In this document: one piece after another, positions 38,153-47,489 of the stretch
Layout of the letters: the number at the start of each line of letters is the position of its first letter
Position numbering within the stretch: position 1 is the first letter of the stretch
Assembly (NCBI RefSeq): GCF_007671685.1
Contig: NZ_VCNL01000003.1
Coordinates: 346,131-410,130, forward strand
Origin: Halorubrum salsamenti
GTDB taxonomy: Archaea > Halobacteriota > Halobacteria > Halobacteriales > Haloferacaceae
DNA: 64,000 nucleotides
Reading direction: 5' to 3'
The notes under the pieces: generated by a model
The model's database searches: none
What the model was told of the DNA's origin: nothing
The model's input: only the letters and a program-made list of their open reading frames with translations
Position numbers and translations under genes: made by a program

Positions 38153-39736
38153 TCAGCACGCGTCGCCGAGCCCCGCGGCCGCGAGGTCGACGTGGTCGGC
38201 GACGAGGTCGGCGGCGCGGTCGTAGGGCGACCGGTCGGCGTCGTCCGCGCTCCCGGCCGACGCCGACCCTCCCGCGGGCCTCGGTGTGCCCGCCGCCTCG
38301 AAGACGGCCGCCACGAAGGCGTCGCGAACCGCCTCGTTCTCGAAGAGGCCGTGGAGGTAGGTCCCCAGCGCCCGGTCGGTCGCCGCGCTCTCCGGCCCCA
38401 GCGGCCGGGCTGTCTCCGCGGTCGGCGACGACCGACCCATGCGGATCTCGTAGCCCGTGGCGGTCCCGGTCGCCCCCGCCAGCGGGCCGACGCCGTCGAC
38501 GGACCGGGTCACGTGCTCGACGCGCTTCTCGGGCGAGAAGTCGGTCTCGACCGGGAGCACGCCGATGCCGGTGACCGTCGACCGCGAGCCGGTGCCCTCG
38601 ATCTCGGCGCCCGTGATCCGCTCGCCGAGGATCTGGTAGCCGCCGCAGATCCCGACGATCGGCCCCTCGAAGCGTCGGAGCGCCTCGTCGAGTCCCGCCT
38701 CGCGCAGCGCGAGCAGGTCGTCGACCGTGTTCTTCGAGCCGGGGAGCACGACCGCGTCGGCGCCGACGAGGGGGGAATCGGTCTCACCGTTGGACGCGTC
38801 GAGCGGGACGTAGACGACCCGAACGCCCGGTTCGCGCGAGAGGGGAGCCAGATCGGTGAAGTTCGAGATTCGGGGGAGCCGGGGGACCGCGATCCGGACG
38901 GTCTCCTCGTCGGAGGCGCCGCCGTCGGCGCCGAGGGCGGCTCCGGTGCCCCCGTCGCCGGTTTCTCCCGCGTCCGGTAACGAGAGGCTGTCCTCCGCCG
39001 GGAGCCCGGGGTCGTCGTAGGGGACGACGCCGACGATCGGAACCCCGGTCCGCTCCTCGATCTCCGCGATGCCGGGCTCTAAGAGTGCGGGATCGCCGCG
39101 GAACTTCGTGATGACCGCGCCGGCGACGCGTTCGCGGACGTCGTCCGGGAGGAGTTCGAGGGTCCCGTAGAGGCTCGCGAAGGCGCCGCCGCGCTCGATG
39201 TCGACCGCGATCAGGATGTCGGCGTCGGCGAACCGGGCGCACTCGACGTTCGCGAGGTCGCGGTCGTGGAGGTTGATCTCGGCGATACTACCCGCCCCCT
39301 CCGCGACGATCACGTCGCGGTCGGCGGCCAGTCGGCGGTGGGCCGCGACCGCCGCCTCCCGCGCGCGCTCCCAGTGCGACTCGTAGTACTCGCCGGCCGC
39401 GAAGTGGCCGACGGCCTCGCCGTCGATCACCAGTTGGCTCTCGCCGTCCCCGCGCGGCTTGAGCAGGACGGGGTTCATGTCGGTCGTCGCCGGGACGCGG
39501 GCGGCCCGCGCCTGCACGTGCTGCGAGACGCCGATCTCGCCCCACTCGCCGTCCGGCGCGAGCGCGACCCGGGCGTTGTTGCTCATGTTCTGAGCCTTAT
39601 AAGGCGCGACCGAGACGCCCCGGCGCGAGAGGAGCCGACAGAGCCCGGCCGCGAGCGTGCTCTTGCCGGCGTGGCTCGCGGTGCCAGCGATCAGCACGGT
39701 GTCCGCCGTCTCGCCGGTGTCTCCCGTCTCGCTCAC
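38153..39736 (-). CDS. cbiP: Cobyric acid synthase
   Basis: 527 aa. It amidates four side chains of the corrin ring using glutamine and ATP. The N-terminal synthetase part has [15 protein letters not shown] (P-loop-like) and [14 protein letters not shown]; the C-terminal glutaminase part has the nucleophile in [11 protein letters not shown] and the His in [15 protein letters not shown]. It starts with GTG 4 bp after the cobA stop and is the last gene of the nine-gene cobalamin operon. Confidence 0.95.
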   Translation of the reverse strand: MSETGDTGETADTVLIAGTASHAGKSTLAAGLCRLLSRRGVSVAPYKAQNMSNNARVALAPDGEWGEIGVSQHVQARAARVPATTDMNPVLLKPRGDGESQLVIDGEAVGHFAAGEYYESHWERAREAAVAAHRRLAADRDVIVAEGAGSIAEINLHDRDLANVECARFADADILIAVDIERGGAFASLYGTLELLPDDVRERVAGAVITKFRGDPALLEPGIAEIEERTGVPIVGVVPYDDPGLPAEDSLSLPDAGETGDGGTGAALGADGGASDEETVRIAVPRLPRISNFTDLAPLSREPGVRVVYVPLDASNGETDSPLVGADAVVLPGSKNTVDDLLALREAGLDEALRRFEGPIVGICGGYQILGERITGAEIEGTGSRSTVTGIGVLPVETDFSPEKRVEHVTRSVDGVGPLAGATGTATGYEIRMGRSSPTAETARPLGPESAATDRALGTYLHGLFENEAVRDAFVAAVFEAAGTPRPAGGSASAGSADDADRSPYDRAADLVADHVDLAAAGLGDAC

Positions 39737-39740
39737 GGCC

Positions 39741-40484
39741 TCAGTACTCCGTCCCCCGCCGGGCGCGGTGGCCCGCGTCGAACGGGTGGGTCTCCTTCCG
39801 GACGTTCGTGATCAGGTCGGCCACGCCGTCGAGGTACGCGGGTTCGTCGTGGCTCCCGGTGAGGACGAGTTCGAGGGCCTCGGGTTTCGACTCCGCGAGC
39901 GCGACCACATCGTCGGGATCGACGAGCCCGCGGTCGGCGGCGTACAGCACCTCGTCGAGTATCAGCATGTGGACGCCCTCGTCGGAGTCGCCGTCGAGCG
40001 GGAGCGGTTCGGTCAGGTCCGCGTCGGCGGCGCCCGCGACGAGCGCCTCCGCGCGCTCGAACGCCGCGCTCGCCTTCGCCTCGTGTTCGTCGTCAGCGGA
40101 GCCGTCGAGGAGCCCGTGCCAGCCGTAGTGTCCGGCGTTCTCGTAGGAGAAGCCGGGCATGGCGGCGACCGCGTTGTACTCCCCCCTGACGCCTTCGACG
40201 CTGTCGGCGCCGCCCTTCATGAACTGGAGCATGTGGACGCGGTAGCCGTGGCCCGCGGCCCGGAACCCCATCCCCATCGCCGCCGTGGTCTTCCCCTTGC
40301 CGTCGCCCCACCACGCCTGCACGAGCCCGAACTCCTCGGGCGCGGCCGGCTCGATCGGCGCCGGTTCGGGGGCCGCGCCGCCGCCGGGAGTTCGGGCGGC
40401 CGGGTTCTCGTCCCTCTCGGCCGATTCTTCGTCTGTCGATGCGTCTGCGTCGCCGTCGTCGCCGTCTGTGTGGTTTGTTGTCAT
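39741..40484 (-). CDS. cobA: Corrinoid adenosyltransferase (CobA/BtuR type)
   Basis: 247 aa. It attaches the 5'-deoxyadenosyl group to cob(I)alamin or its precursors. An Asp/Glu/Pro-rich N-terminal extension (about 70 residues) precedes the P-loop [21 protein letters not shown], then HMLQFMKG and [10 protein letters not shown] (Walker B). The extension is longer than in bacterial CobA and is probably disordered. Its ATG overlaps the cbiZ stop (ATGA). It lies between the salvage enzyme cbiZ and cbiP. Confidence 0.93.
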   Translation of the reverse strand: MTTNHTDGDDGDADASTDEESAERDENPAARTPGGGAAPEPAPIEPAAPEEFGLVQAWWGDGKGKTTAAMGMGFRAAGHGYRVHMLQFMKGGADSVEGVRGEYNAVAAMPGFSYENAGHYGWHGLLDGSADDEHEAKASAAFERAEALVAGAADADLTEPLPLDGDSDEGVHMLILDEVLYAADRGLVDPDDVVALAESKPEALELVLTGSHDEPAYLDGVADLITNVRKETHPFDAGHRARRGTEY

Positions 40485-41236
40485 AGATCGAAGACCTCCG
40501 CCCGGTCGTCGGCGACGACGCCGTGCTCGGCGTCGGCCGTCGGGCCGGGGTACTCGCCGTCCGGGTACCGAGACCGCAGGCTCGCGCGGACCGCGTCCCG
40601 GACGCAGACGCGGGCCGCCGCGCCGACCGGGGTAGCGCTGCCCGAGAACGCCGCCGGCTCCCCGGTCGGGTCGTCGCCGACGACCACCGCGTCGCTCGTC
40701 GTCCCCGGCACGCCCGCCGTCGCCAGCAGCGTCGCCGCCTTCGCCTCGGCCGCGACCGCGACGAGGTTCGCCGCCGCGCCGTCCGCGAGCCGGCGGGTCG
40801 TCCCGACGATCAGATTGACCGTGCCGGGTCGCCGGGGCGGCTCCTCGGTCGGCGCCTCGGCCGGCGCGTCGGCGGCACGCTCGGAGTCGCTAGCGCCGTC
40901 GTCGTTCGCCGCTCCCGCCGGCTCCATCGGCAGCATCGCCGGGTTCGACAGGCCGACGGTCGCGTACGCGACGACCGAGCCGAAGCGCGCACCGCGGGCG
41001 TGGGTCATCGAGACGCCGGTGAAGAGGGTCGGCGGGCCTCGTTCACTTTTAAACCCCACCCGCGCCAGCCGCTCGTCGCGGTACGCGCCGAGGTCCGTCC
41101 GGTCGAACCCCTCCGGCACCGAGACGTTGTAGGCGGCGTTCGCCCGCGATCGCCCCCCGTTCCAGCCGGTGGAGAGCCAGCGCGTCTCTGGTCGGCACAG
41201 TCGGAGCACGCCCTCGCGCACGGTCGCGTCAAACAT
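40481..41236 (-). CDS. cbiZ: Adenosylcobinamide amidohydrolase
   Basis: 251 aa. CbiZ cleaves the aminopropanol arm of adenosylcobinamide to give adenosylcobyric acid, so that scavenged corrinoids can re-enter the pathway. The motifs STGWNGGRSRANAAYNVSVP, TGVSMTHARG and LIVGTTRRLADGAAANLVAVAAEAKAATLL are those of the archaeal family. An acidic Pro/Glu-rich insert of about 35 residues sits mid-protein. It overlaps cobD by 8 bp and cobA by 4 bp. Confidence 0.93.
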   Translation of the reverse strand: MFDATVREGVLRLCRPETRWLSTGWNGGRSRANAAYNVSVPEGFDRTDLGAYRDERLARVGFKSERGPPTLFTGVSMTHARGARFGSVVAYATVGLSNPAMLPMEPAGAANDDGASDSERAADAPAEAPTEEPPRRPGTVNLIVGTTRRLADGAAANLVAVAAEAKAATLLATAGVPGTTSDAVVVGDDPTGEPAAFSGSATPVGAAARVCVRDAVRASLRSRYPDGEYPGPTADAEHGVVADDRAEVFDL

Positions 41237-42293
41237 CGTCGTCCCCCGTCTCCCCGTCGTCCGTCGGTCCGTCGCCGACCCCCAGCGCCGCGAGCAGGCG
41301 GTCGTTCTCGGCGGGTCGACGCACCGCGACCCGGACGTGCGAGTCGAGTCCGCGGAAGGTGGTCGCGTCCCGGACCGCGACGCCGCGGTCGCGGGCGTCC
41401 GCGACGACCCGGTCGACCGAGCGCCCCCTCTCCACCTCGCCCACGTCGAGCAGCAGGAACGGCGCCTCGGAGGGGGTTACGCCGTACCGCTCCGCGAGCG
41501 CCGCGGCCATCCGCGATCGCTCCGAGCGGACGCGCTCGCGGGTCTCCCGTATAAACCCCTCCTGCCGCATGCAGTGCGCGCCGGTCGAAAGCGCCGGGAC
41601 GCTCACGTTCCACGGGCGCCGGGCGCGCTCCAGCGCCGCGCCGAGGTCCCCCGTCGCGACCGCGAACCCCGTCCGGATCCCGGGGAGCCCGAACAGCTTC
41701 GTCAGCGACCGGGCGACGACGACGCCCTCGGCTCCCGCGAGCGAGGGGCGGTCGGTGAACCCGCGGAACGCCTCGTCGACGAGCAGGGGCGTGTCGGCCG
41801 CGCGGCACCGCGCCGCGAACCGCTCCAGCTCCCTCCGGCCGTAGTCGGTCCCCGTCGGGTTGTTCGGGGCGCAGACGACCGCGAGCGCGTGGTCCGTCGG
41901 GTCGGCGTCGAGGACCGCATCGGCCGCGACGAAGGCGGGGTCGCCGCCCTGCAGTCGCACCTCGCGGGCGTACTCCGCGAAGCTCGGCGCCGGGAGCAGG
42001 GCGGTGTCGCCCGGGTCGACCGCGAGCGCGACCGCGGCCCTGATGGCTGCGAGCCCCCCCGGCGTCGGCACGACCGCGTCCGGGTCGCAGTCGACGTACT
42101 CGGCGGCGGCCTCGCGGAACGCCGCGGGGGGTTCCGCCGGGTACGACCGGGCGGCCTCGAAGGCGTCTCGGTACGCCTCCGCGACGCCCGGCGGGACCTC
42201 GGGGTTCGTGTTCGCCGAGAAGTCCAGCAGGTCGGGGTCGTCGCTGCTCCCGTGCGGTTCGCGGTCGAGTCCGAGCGCGCTGTCGAGGTTCAT
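41229..42293 (-). CDS. cobD: L-threonine-O-3-phosphate decarboxylase (CobD type)
   Basis: 354 aa PLP enzyme that produces (R)-1-amino-2-propanol phosphate, the linker of the nucleotide loop. Fold type I aminotransferase motifs: LLDFSANTNPEVPPG, CAPNNPTGTDYGR, LLVDEAFRGF, and the PLP lysine in VVARSLTKLFGLPGIRTGF. The ATG at 42293 overlaps the cobY stop by 4 bp. Histidinol-phosphate aminotransferase is a homologue, but the operon context settles the role. Confidence 0.92.
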   Translation of the reverse strand: MNLDSALGLDREPHGSSDDPDLLDFSANTNPEVPPGVAEAYRDAFEAARSYPAEPPAAFREAAAEYVDCDPDAVVPTPGGLAAIRAAVALAVDPGDTALLPAPSFAEYAREVRLQGGDPAFVAADAVLDADPTDHALAVVCAPNNPTGTDYGRRELERFAARCRAADTPLLVDEAFRGFTDRPSLAGAEGVVVARSLTKLFGLPGIRTGFAVATGDLGAALERARRPWNVSVPALSTGAHCMRQEGFIRETRERVRSERSRMAAALAERYGVTPSEAPFLLLDVGEVERGRSVDRVVADARDRGVAVRDATTFRGLDSHVRVAVRRPAENDRLLAALGVGDGPTDDGETGDDDV

Positions 42294-42988
42294 GAGTCGG
42301 TGGGGTGTCGTCCGGAGCCGTCGGTCGGTGGTCTCTCCGAGTCGCGCTTCAGCAGTCGTTCCGCGGTCCGCACGTCCGACGGGTAGTTGACGTTGACGGC
42401 GAACCGGGCGTCGTCGGTGAGGTGGACGGCGCCGGCGTCGCCGTCGGCGGCGTCGCCGTCCTCCGTGTCGTTCTCGGAGCCGTCCCCAGACCCACCGACG
42501 ACGTTGATCCCGGCCGGAACGACCTCGCGGCCGGCGATCTCGGTCGTCGCGTCCGCGCTGACGCCCAGTTCGCGCTTGCGGACCGCCGGCACGCAGACGG
42601 TGAGCGAGTCGCCCTCGGCGGCGCGAGCCGCGTCGAGAACCGCGTTCACCGCCGCGCCGTCGAGCAGCGGGAGGTCGGCGGCGACGGTCAGGAGGGGGCC
42701 TCCGCCCGCGCCGACCGCGTCCATCGCGTACTGCAGGTCGGCGACGTAGCCGTTCCCGGGCGCCTCGACGACCGACAGCGACGGGGACTCGCTCGCCCGG
42801 CCAGCGAGGTGTGTTCGCGTCCGCGTCGAGTGCGGAGAGACGACCGCGTGGGTCGCCTCGATCCGGCTCTCGGCGAGCGCGTCGAGTACGCGATCGACCA
42901 TCGGCCGTCCCGCGATCTCCCGGAGCGGCTTCTCCGTCTCGCCGCCGAGGCGGGTGCCGCGGCCGCCGCACATCAGAAGCGCGTCCAC
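42290..42988 (-). CDS. cobY: Adenosylcobinamide-phosphate guanylyltransferase (archaeal CobY)
   Basis: 232 aa. CobY replaces bacterial CobU in archaea and transfers GMP to adenosylcobinamide phosphate. The nucleotidyltransferase signature MCGGRGTRLGGETEKPL is near the N-terminus, with TVAADLPLLDG as the metal/nucleotide site. An acidic insert (SGDGSENDTEDGDAADGD) is a halophilic addition. The GTG start (VDALLMCGGRGTRL) overlaps the end of cobS by 16 bp. Confidence 0.92.
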   Translation of the reverse strand: MDALLMCGGRGTRLGGETEKPLREIAGRPMVDRVLDALAESRIEATHAVVSPHSTRTRTHLAGRASESPSLSVVEAPGNGYVADLQYAMDAVGAGGGPLLTVAADLPLLDGAAVNAVLDAARAAEGDSLTVCVPAVRKRELGVSADATTEIAGREVVPAGINVVGGSGDGSENDTEDGDAADGDAGAVHLTDDARFAVNVNYPSDVRTAERLLKRDSERPPTDGSGRHPTDS

Positions 42989-43761
42989 GCGATCACCCCC
43001 GCGTGCAGCGCGGCGACCCGCGCGATCTCCGTCGTCGCGCCGAGCACGTCGCCGGAGACGCCGCCGAGCCGGCGGCGGGACCAGCGCGCGACGAGCGCGG
43101 CCGTCGCCAGCGCGGCGACGAGGGTCGAGAGGCCCGGCAGGACTCGCGGCCACGCGAGCAGCGCGGCGGGCGCCGCCAGCGCGATGACGGGGAGCGCCGA
43201 TCCGGGAGCTGACTCGTCGGTCAGCGCGGAGCCGAGCCCCTCGTGAGGCGCGTCGCCGACGCAGACGAGCGCCGCGGTCGCGGCCTTCGCGCCGACCTCC
43301 GCGGCGACGACGATCCCGAGCGCGGCGAGGGAGACGCCGCCGCTCCCCGCGGTCGCTCCGACCTCGATCAGCGCGAGCGCCGCGGTCGCCAGCCCGAGCA
43401 CGACCAATGCGAGCGCGACGGTCCCGCCGACGCCGATCTCGGAGTCCTTCAGCACGCGGCGGCGCTCCTCGCGGTCGCCGTGGACGACCGCGGCGTCGCC
43501 GAGGTCGGCCACGCCGTCGAGGTGGCCGATCCCCGTGACGGCGTAGACGGCGAGGACGAACGCGAGCGCGACCGTGGGTGCGGGGACCGACGCCGGGGGC
43601 GCGGCGAGCAGCAGCGGGGCCGCGACGAGCCCGCCGACGAGGTATCCGACGACCGGGAACGTCCACGGCGAGCGCGCGAACGCCCCCCACGCCGCCTCGT
43701 CGCGGCCGACCGGGACCCGAGTGAGGAAGCCGAGGGCGCCCCGGAGCGCGGTCAGGACCAC
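42973..43761 (-). CDS. cobS: Adenosylcobinamide-GDP ribazoletransferase
   Basis: 262 aa integral membrane protein with about six to eight helices. It joins the lower-ligand riboside to adenosylcobinamide-GDP. Family motifs are ALGFLTRVPVG at the N-terminus, the acidic GIGHLDGVADLGDA, and HGDREERRRVLKDSEIGVGG. The GTG start at 43761 overlaps the cbiB stop by 10 bp; the upstream continuation of the frame lies inside cbiB and is not used. Confidence 0.93.
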   Translation of the reverse strand: MVLTALRGALGFLTRVPVGRDEAAWGAFARSPWTFPVVGYLVGGLVAAPLLLAAPPASVPAPTVALAFVLAVYAVTGIGHLDGVADLGDAAVVHGDREERRRVLKDSEIGVGGTVALALVVLGLATAALALIEVGATAGSGGVSLAALGIVVAAEVGAKAATAALVCVGDAPHEGLGSALTDESAPGSALPVIALAAPAALLAWPRVLPGLSTLVAALATAALVARWSRRRLGGVSGDVLGATTEIARVAALHAGVIAWTRF

Positions 43762-44813
43762 CCGACCACCCCCGCGGAGGTCGGGAGCCACCCCGCCGCG
43801 ACCGACCAACCGACCGCCGCCAGCCACCCCGCCGCGAGGGCGACCGCGATTCCGCCGGCGACGCCGACGAGCCGGACCGCCCGCTCCGCGTCGGCGACGC
43901 TCGGCGGGGTCGCGTCCGGGTTGAGGACGTAGTGGCCGGGCTTCTCCAGTCGGGCGTCGAGCGCGGCCGCGGCGGTCGCCATCGGCCACCCGGAGTTCGG
44001 CGACCCCGGCTCGTCGGCCCACGCGGCGGCCCGGCGGAGGACATCGATCGCTCCGGTCGCGACCGCCAGACAGCCCGCGGTCGCGCGGGCCGGGAGGAAC
44101 ATCACGGCGTCGTCGAGGCGCGCGCTCGCCCAGCCGACCGGCTTCGAGCGGTAGCCGAGCATCGAGTCGAGCGTGTTGACGGCCTTGACCCAGACCGCGC
44201 CGACGACTCCCGCGACGAGCGGGAGGGTGGCCCCCGATCCGACGACCGCGGTCCCGGCCGTCGGGCCGACCGCGAGCCCGACCGCCGCCCCGAGCGCGAA
44301 TCCGCAGAGGGGGGCGACGAACCCGTCAGCGAGGTTCTCGGCCGCGCTCTCGACGGCCGCGCTCCGGAGGTCGGCCGGAGTGAGGTCGGTCGCGTCCCGG
44401 CCCGCGAGCGCCCGGACCGACTCGCGGGCGGCGTCCGGGTCGGTCTCGGTCAGCGAGACGACCTCCGCGGTCGTCGCCAGCAGCATCCGGAGGCTGACGG
44501 TCGAAAAGAGGATCGCGCCGGCGACGAGAACGGGGTGAGCGAGAGAGGCGCGCGAGCTCGGCGCGGCCGCGACCACGACTGCGACGATTCCCCCCGCGAC
44601 CGCCGCGGCGACGATCGGAAGTCCGACCGCGACCGCGACGCCGACGAGACGGGGGCGCGACCACGATCGGTCGAACCGCCCCGCGACCGACCCGAACAGC
44701 GCGACGGGGTGGACCCGGGCCGGCGGCTCCGCGATCGCGAGATCGAGCGCGACCGCGATCGCCAGCGCGGCGAGGGGGGCGATCGCGGCGGCGGGAGCTG
44801 AAACGATCGCCAT
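43752..44813 (-). CDS. cbiB: Adenosylcobinamide-phosphate synthase (CbiB)
   Basis: 353 aa membrane protein with several long hydrophobic helices. It attaches aminopropanol (phosphate) to adenosylcobyric acid. Typical motifs: EPPARVHPVALFG, SAAVESAAENLADGFVAPL, KAVNTLDSMLGYR and PNSGWPMATAAAALDARLEKPGHYVLN. The ATG at 44813 lies 5 bp after the cbiA stop. Because CobD gives the phosphorylated linker, the product is probably adenosylcobinamide phosphate. Confidence 0.94.
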   Translation of the reverse strand: MAIVSAPAAAIAPLAALAIAVALDLAIAEPPARVHPVALFGSVAGRFDRSWSRPRLVGVAVAVGLPIVAAAVAGGIVAVVVAAAPSSRASLAHPVLVAGAILFSTVSLRMLLATTAEVVSLTETDPDAARESVRALAGRDATDLTPADLRSAAVESAAENLADGFVAPLCGFALGAAVGLAVGPTAGTAVVGSGATLPLVAGVVGAVWVKAVNTLDSMLGYRSKPVGWASARLDDAVMFLPARATAGCLAVATGAIDVLRRAAAWADEPGSPNSGWPMATAAAALDARLEKPGHYVLNPDATPPSVADAERAVRLVGVAGGIAVALAAGWLAAVGWSVAAGWLPTSAGVVGWS

Positions 44814-44818
44814 CGCGG

Positions 44819-46144
44819 TCACAGCCCGTCGAGGAACGCGTCGAACGCCCCGCTTGCCGGGTGGACGTGACAGTACGTTCCGAGCGTTCGGTGTTCGATC
44901 AGGCCGTCGCGGTCGCCGTCGATCCCGGTCCCGCGCTCCACGTCGAAGGCGAACTGGGCGTCGCTCGCGGCGTCGGCCTCCGAGTAGTGGAACTCGTGGC
45001 CGCGTAGGGTCGAGCCCGCGGAGGCCGTCGGCGCGTCTCGCGTCGCCCGCAACTCGACGTGATCGAGCGCCTGATACCGGTCGCGCATGCGCACGTCGGC
45101 CGGGAGGACGCCCGCCATCGCGTGCGTCTCGCCCTCGACGGTCGTCAGCGACTCGGCGAGCGCCATCAGCCCGCCGCACTCGCCGAGCACGGGAGTCCCC
45201 TCGGCGGCCGCGCTCGCGACCTCGTCGAGCGCCGGGCTCGCCGCCAGTTCCGCGGCGTGAAGCTCCGGGTAGCCGCCGGGGAGGTAGACGCCGTCACAGG
45301 GCGGGAGGGGGTCGCCCGCGACCGGAGAGAACGCCTCGACCGTCGCCCGCTCGCGCAGGCGCTCGATCGTCGCCGGGTACGCGAACCGGAAGGCGTCGTC
45401 GCGGGCGACGGCGACGCGGGGGCGGTCGTCGTCCGCGTCGGTCGACGCCCGCGCCTCGACCGCTTCCGCCGGCTCCGCCGCGCCCGCCGGCTCGCGCGCG
45501 ACGTCCATCAGTCGGTCGAGCCTGAGCCCCTCCGCCGCCGCGTCGAGCGCGTCGTCGGGCACGGGCGACTCGTCGCCCATGTGGAGGCCGAGGTGGCGGT
45601 CGGGAACCTCTAGGTCGTCGTTCGGCGGAATCCGGCCGAGGTACGCGAGGCCGTCCGAGAGCGCCTCGCGGATCCCGTCGGCGTGGCGCCCGCCGTGCGC
45701 GCGCTGGGCGATCACGCCGGCAACGTCGACGTCGCGGCCGATCCGGTCGGCGTACGCCCGAAAGCCGAGCGCGGTCGCCGCGACGCTCTCCATGCCGGCG
45801 CTCGCGTCGACGGCGAGCACGACCGGGAGGTCGAGCGCCTCGGCGACCGCGGCGGTACTCGACTTATCCCCGTCGTACAGCCCCATCACGCCCTCGACGA
45901 CGCAGACGTCGCCCTCGCCGCGGGCGTAGTTCCGGCGGAGGCCGTCCTCGCCCTGGAGCCACAGGTCGAGCGTGCGCGAGGGGCGCCCCGCGACGCGCTC
46001 GTGGTGGCTCGGGTCGATGAAGTCGGGGCCGGCCTTCGCCGGCTGGACGGCGTGTCCCGCATTTTCTAGCGCCCGGATCGCCGCGAGCGTCGCGACCGTC
46101 TTGCCGACGCCGGAGGCGGTGCCGCCGAGGACGAACCCCCTCAT
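44819..46144 (-). CDS. cbiA: Cobyrinate a,c-diamide synthase
   Basis: 441 aa. It amidates the a and c side chains of cobyrinate. The N-terminal P-loop-like GGTASGVGKTVATLAAI and VVEGVMGLYDGDKSST are synthetase motifs. The C-terminal glutaminase has the nucleophile in PVLGECGGLMALAES and the histidines in LRGHEFHYSEAD. An Ala/Glu-rich insert joins the domains. The ATG overlaps the cobT stop (ATGA), so it is the second gene of the operon. Confidence 0.95.
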   Translation of the reverse strand: MRGFVLGGTASGVGKTVATLAAIRALENAGHAVQPAKAGPDFIDPSHHERVAGRPSRTLDLWLQGEDGLRRNYARGEGDVCVVEGVMGLYDGDKSSTAAVAEALDLPVVLAVDASAGMESVAATALGFRAYADRIGRDVDVAGVIAQRAHGGRHADGIREALSDGLAYLGRIPPNDDLEVPDRHLGLHMGDESPVPDDALDAAAEGLRLDRLMDVAREPAGAAEPAEAVEARASTDADDDRPRVAVARDDAFRFAYPATIERLRERATVEAFSPVAGDPLPPCDGVYLPGGYPELHAAELAASPALDEVASAAAEGTPVLGECGGLMALAESLTTVEGETHAMAGVLPADVRMRDRYQALDHVELRATRDAPTASAGSTLRGHEFHYSEADAASDAQFAFDVERGTGIDGDRDGLIEHRTLGTYCHVHPASGAFDAFLDGL

Positions 46145-47220
46145 CGGGAGCCGCCCCCCGTCGGGCCTCCCACTTCCCGCTCGGCCAGCAGGCGGTCGGT
46201 GATCGACGCCACGCGGTCGCGCACGTCGCCCGCGGGGACGCCGGCGCGTTCGGAGAGGGCCAGTGCCCCGCCCATCCCGACGCCCTCCTTCGCCTCCCCG
46301 CGGGCGTACGCCGTCATCGCCGGGTGGTCGCTCTCGCCGAACGCCGGGTCGGTCGCGGCGAGCGTCAGGCCGAGGTCGTCCGCGAGCGCGCCCACGTCTG
46401 CTGAGGGGTCGTCGGCGACGAACGAGGTCGTCGCGAGCGGGAGTCGGCGCTCGACGCCCGCGTGCCGAGCGAGCGCGGCGACCGCCGCGAGCTGGGTCCC
46501 GCCCGCGAGCGTGACCGGCACGCCGCGCTCGACCGCGCCGACGACCAGCCCCGTGGCCGCGGCGAGCACGGGGTCGCCCATCAGACGGAGCGCGTCGAGC
46601 GGGTCGCCGGCCGCGTCGCCGGCGGCGATCCCGCTGGCGGCCAGCCCCTCGTCGACGACCGCTCGCTTCGTTCCGAGGGGGTTCGCCGGCAGCGACGAGG
46701 AGACCGCCGGGCGCTCGCCGAGCGCGGTGAGGGCGCCGAGCGCGGTCGTCGTGCCGCCGGGGATCGTCTCGGCGACGAGGAGTTCGCGGTCGGCGTCGCC
46801 GCCGTCGGACGCGTTCGCTCCCCCGCCCACCGCCTCCGGCACCAGTCCGCGCGCCCGCTCGAAGACGGCTGCAGCGTCCGGGACGGGCTCCGAGTCGCGC
46901 ACGTCGCCGCCGGGCGCGGCGTCCGCGTCGAGGACCGGCGCCCCCGTCGGTGCCGTCGGGACCGCGAGCCCGGCGTCGACCCCGACGAACTCGAAGCCGA
47001 CGAGCTCGCGCACGGCGCGGGTGACGACCGCGGGGGTCGGACAGCCGGAGGGGCTGACGGGGACGGCCGAGTCGGGGGCCGGCCGCCCGTCGGCGACGAT
47101 CTCGAGGTCGGCGCTGGGGGTGTGTCTCCGCAGCTCCGGGTCCGCGCCCGCGGCGCTGATCCCGTCGATCGCGGCGGTCGCGGTCGTTCCCGCGACGACC
47201 GCGAGAGTCACGTCGCTCAC
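46141..47220 (-). CDS. cobT: CobT-family nicotinate-nucleotide phosphoribosyltransferase (archaeal type)
   Basis: 359 aa from GTG. It belongs to the archaeal branch of the CobT family (nicotinate mononucleotide-dependent PRTase), which activates the lower-ligand base. It shows VSPSGCPTPAVVTRA, ETIPGGTTTALGAL and TLAGGTQLAAVAALARHAG, with GEAKEGVGMGGALALSE at the C-terminus. The actual base used is unknown. It is the first gene of the cobalamin operon; a palindrome and AT-rich box lie upstream and repeat copy E further upstream. Confidence 0.88.
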   Translation of the reverse strand: MSDVTLAVVAGTTATAAIDGISAAGADPELRRHTPSADLEIVADGRPAPDSAVPVSPSGCPTPAVVTRAVRELVGFEFVGVDAGLAVPTAPTGAPVLDADAAPGGDVRDSEPVPDAAAVFERARGLVPEAVGGGANASDGGDADRELLVAETIPGGTTTALGALTALGERPAVSSSLPANPLGTKRAVVDEGLAASGIAAGDAAGDPLDALRLMGDPVLAAATGLVVGAVERGVPVTLAGGTQLAAVAALARHAGVERRLPLATTSFVADDPSADVGALADDLGLTLAATDPAFGESDHPAMTAYARGEAKEGVGMGGALALSERAGVPAGDVRDRVASITDRLLAEREVGGPTGGGSR

Positions 47221-47300
47221 GCCGACCCCCCGGCTCGCAGCCCCGATCGGTCGGGTCTCTGGGCCGGTCGATCGCGTCCGTCGCCGCCCCGGTCGATGAT

Positions 47301-47337
47301 AACCACTAGCGGTTGATTAGCACAAGCGGACTTTAAT
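47301..47337 (-). promoter_or_regulatory. Candidate promoter and operator of the cobalamin operon
   Basis: Reading toward cobT, a TATA-like GATTAAAG (minus strand of about 47330-47337) is followed after about 20 bp by the imperfect palindrome AACCGCTAGTGGTT (47301-47314). Transcription would start within the palindrome and leave a leader of about 85 nt before the cobT GTG. A repressor site at the start point is possible. No cobalamin riboswitch features were seen. Confidence 0.35.
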
Positions 47338-47489
47338 CGATCGGGACTGGAGGTCGGAGTGAGTGCCGGTCGGCCGGTAGTGAGTCGATTCGCGACCGGC
47401 TCAGAGCGAGAGATGATTTTCGAGATCTGTTGGAACCTTACTTCAGATGTGATGTGTCTGAACCAGACACGCGCGGGAGACCGCTTCTC

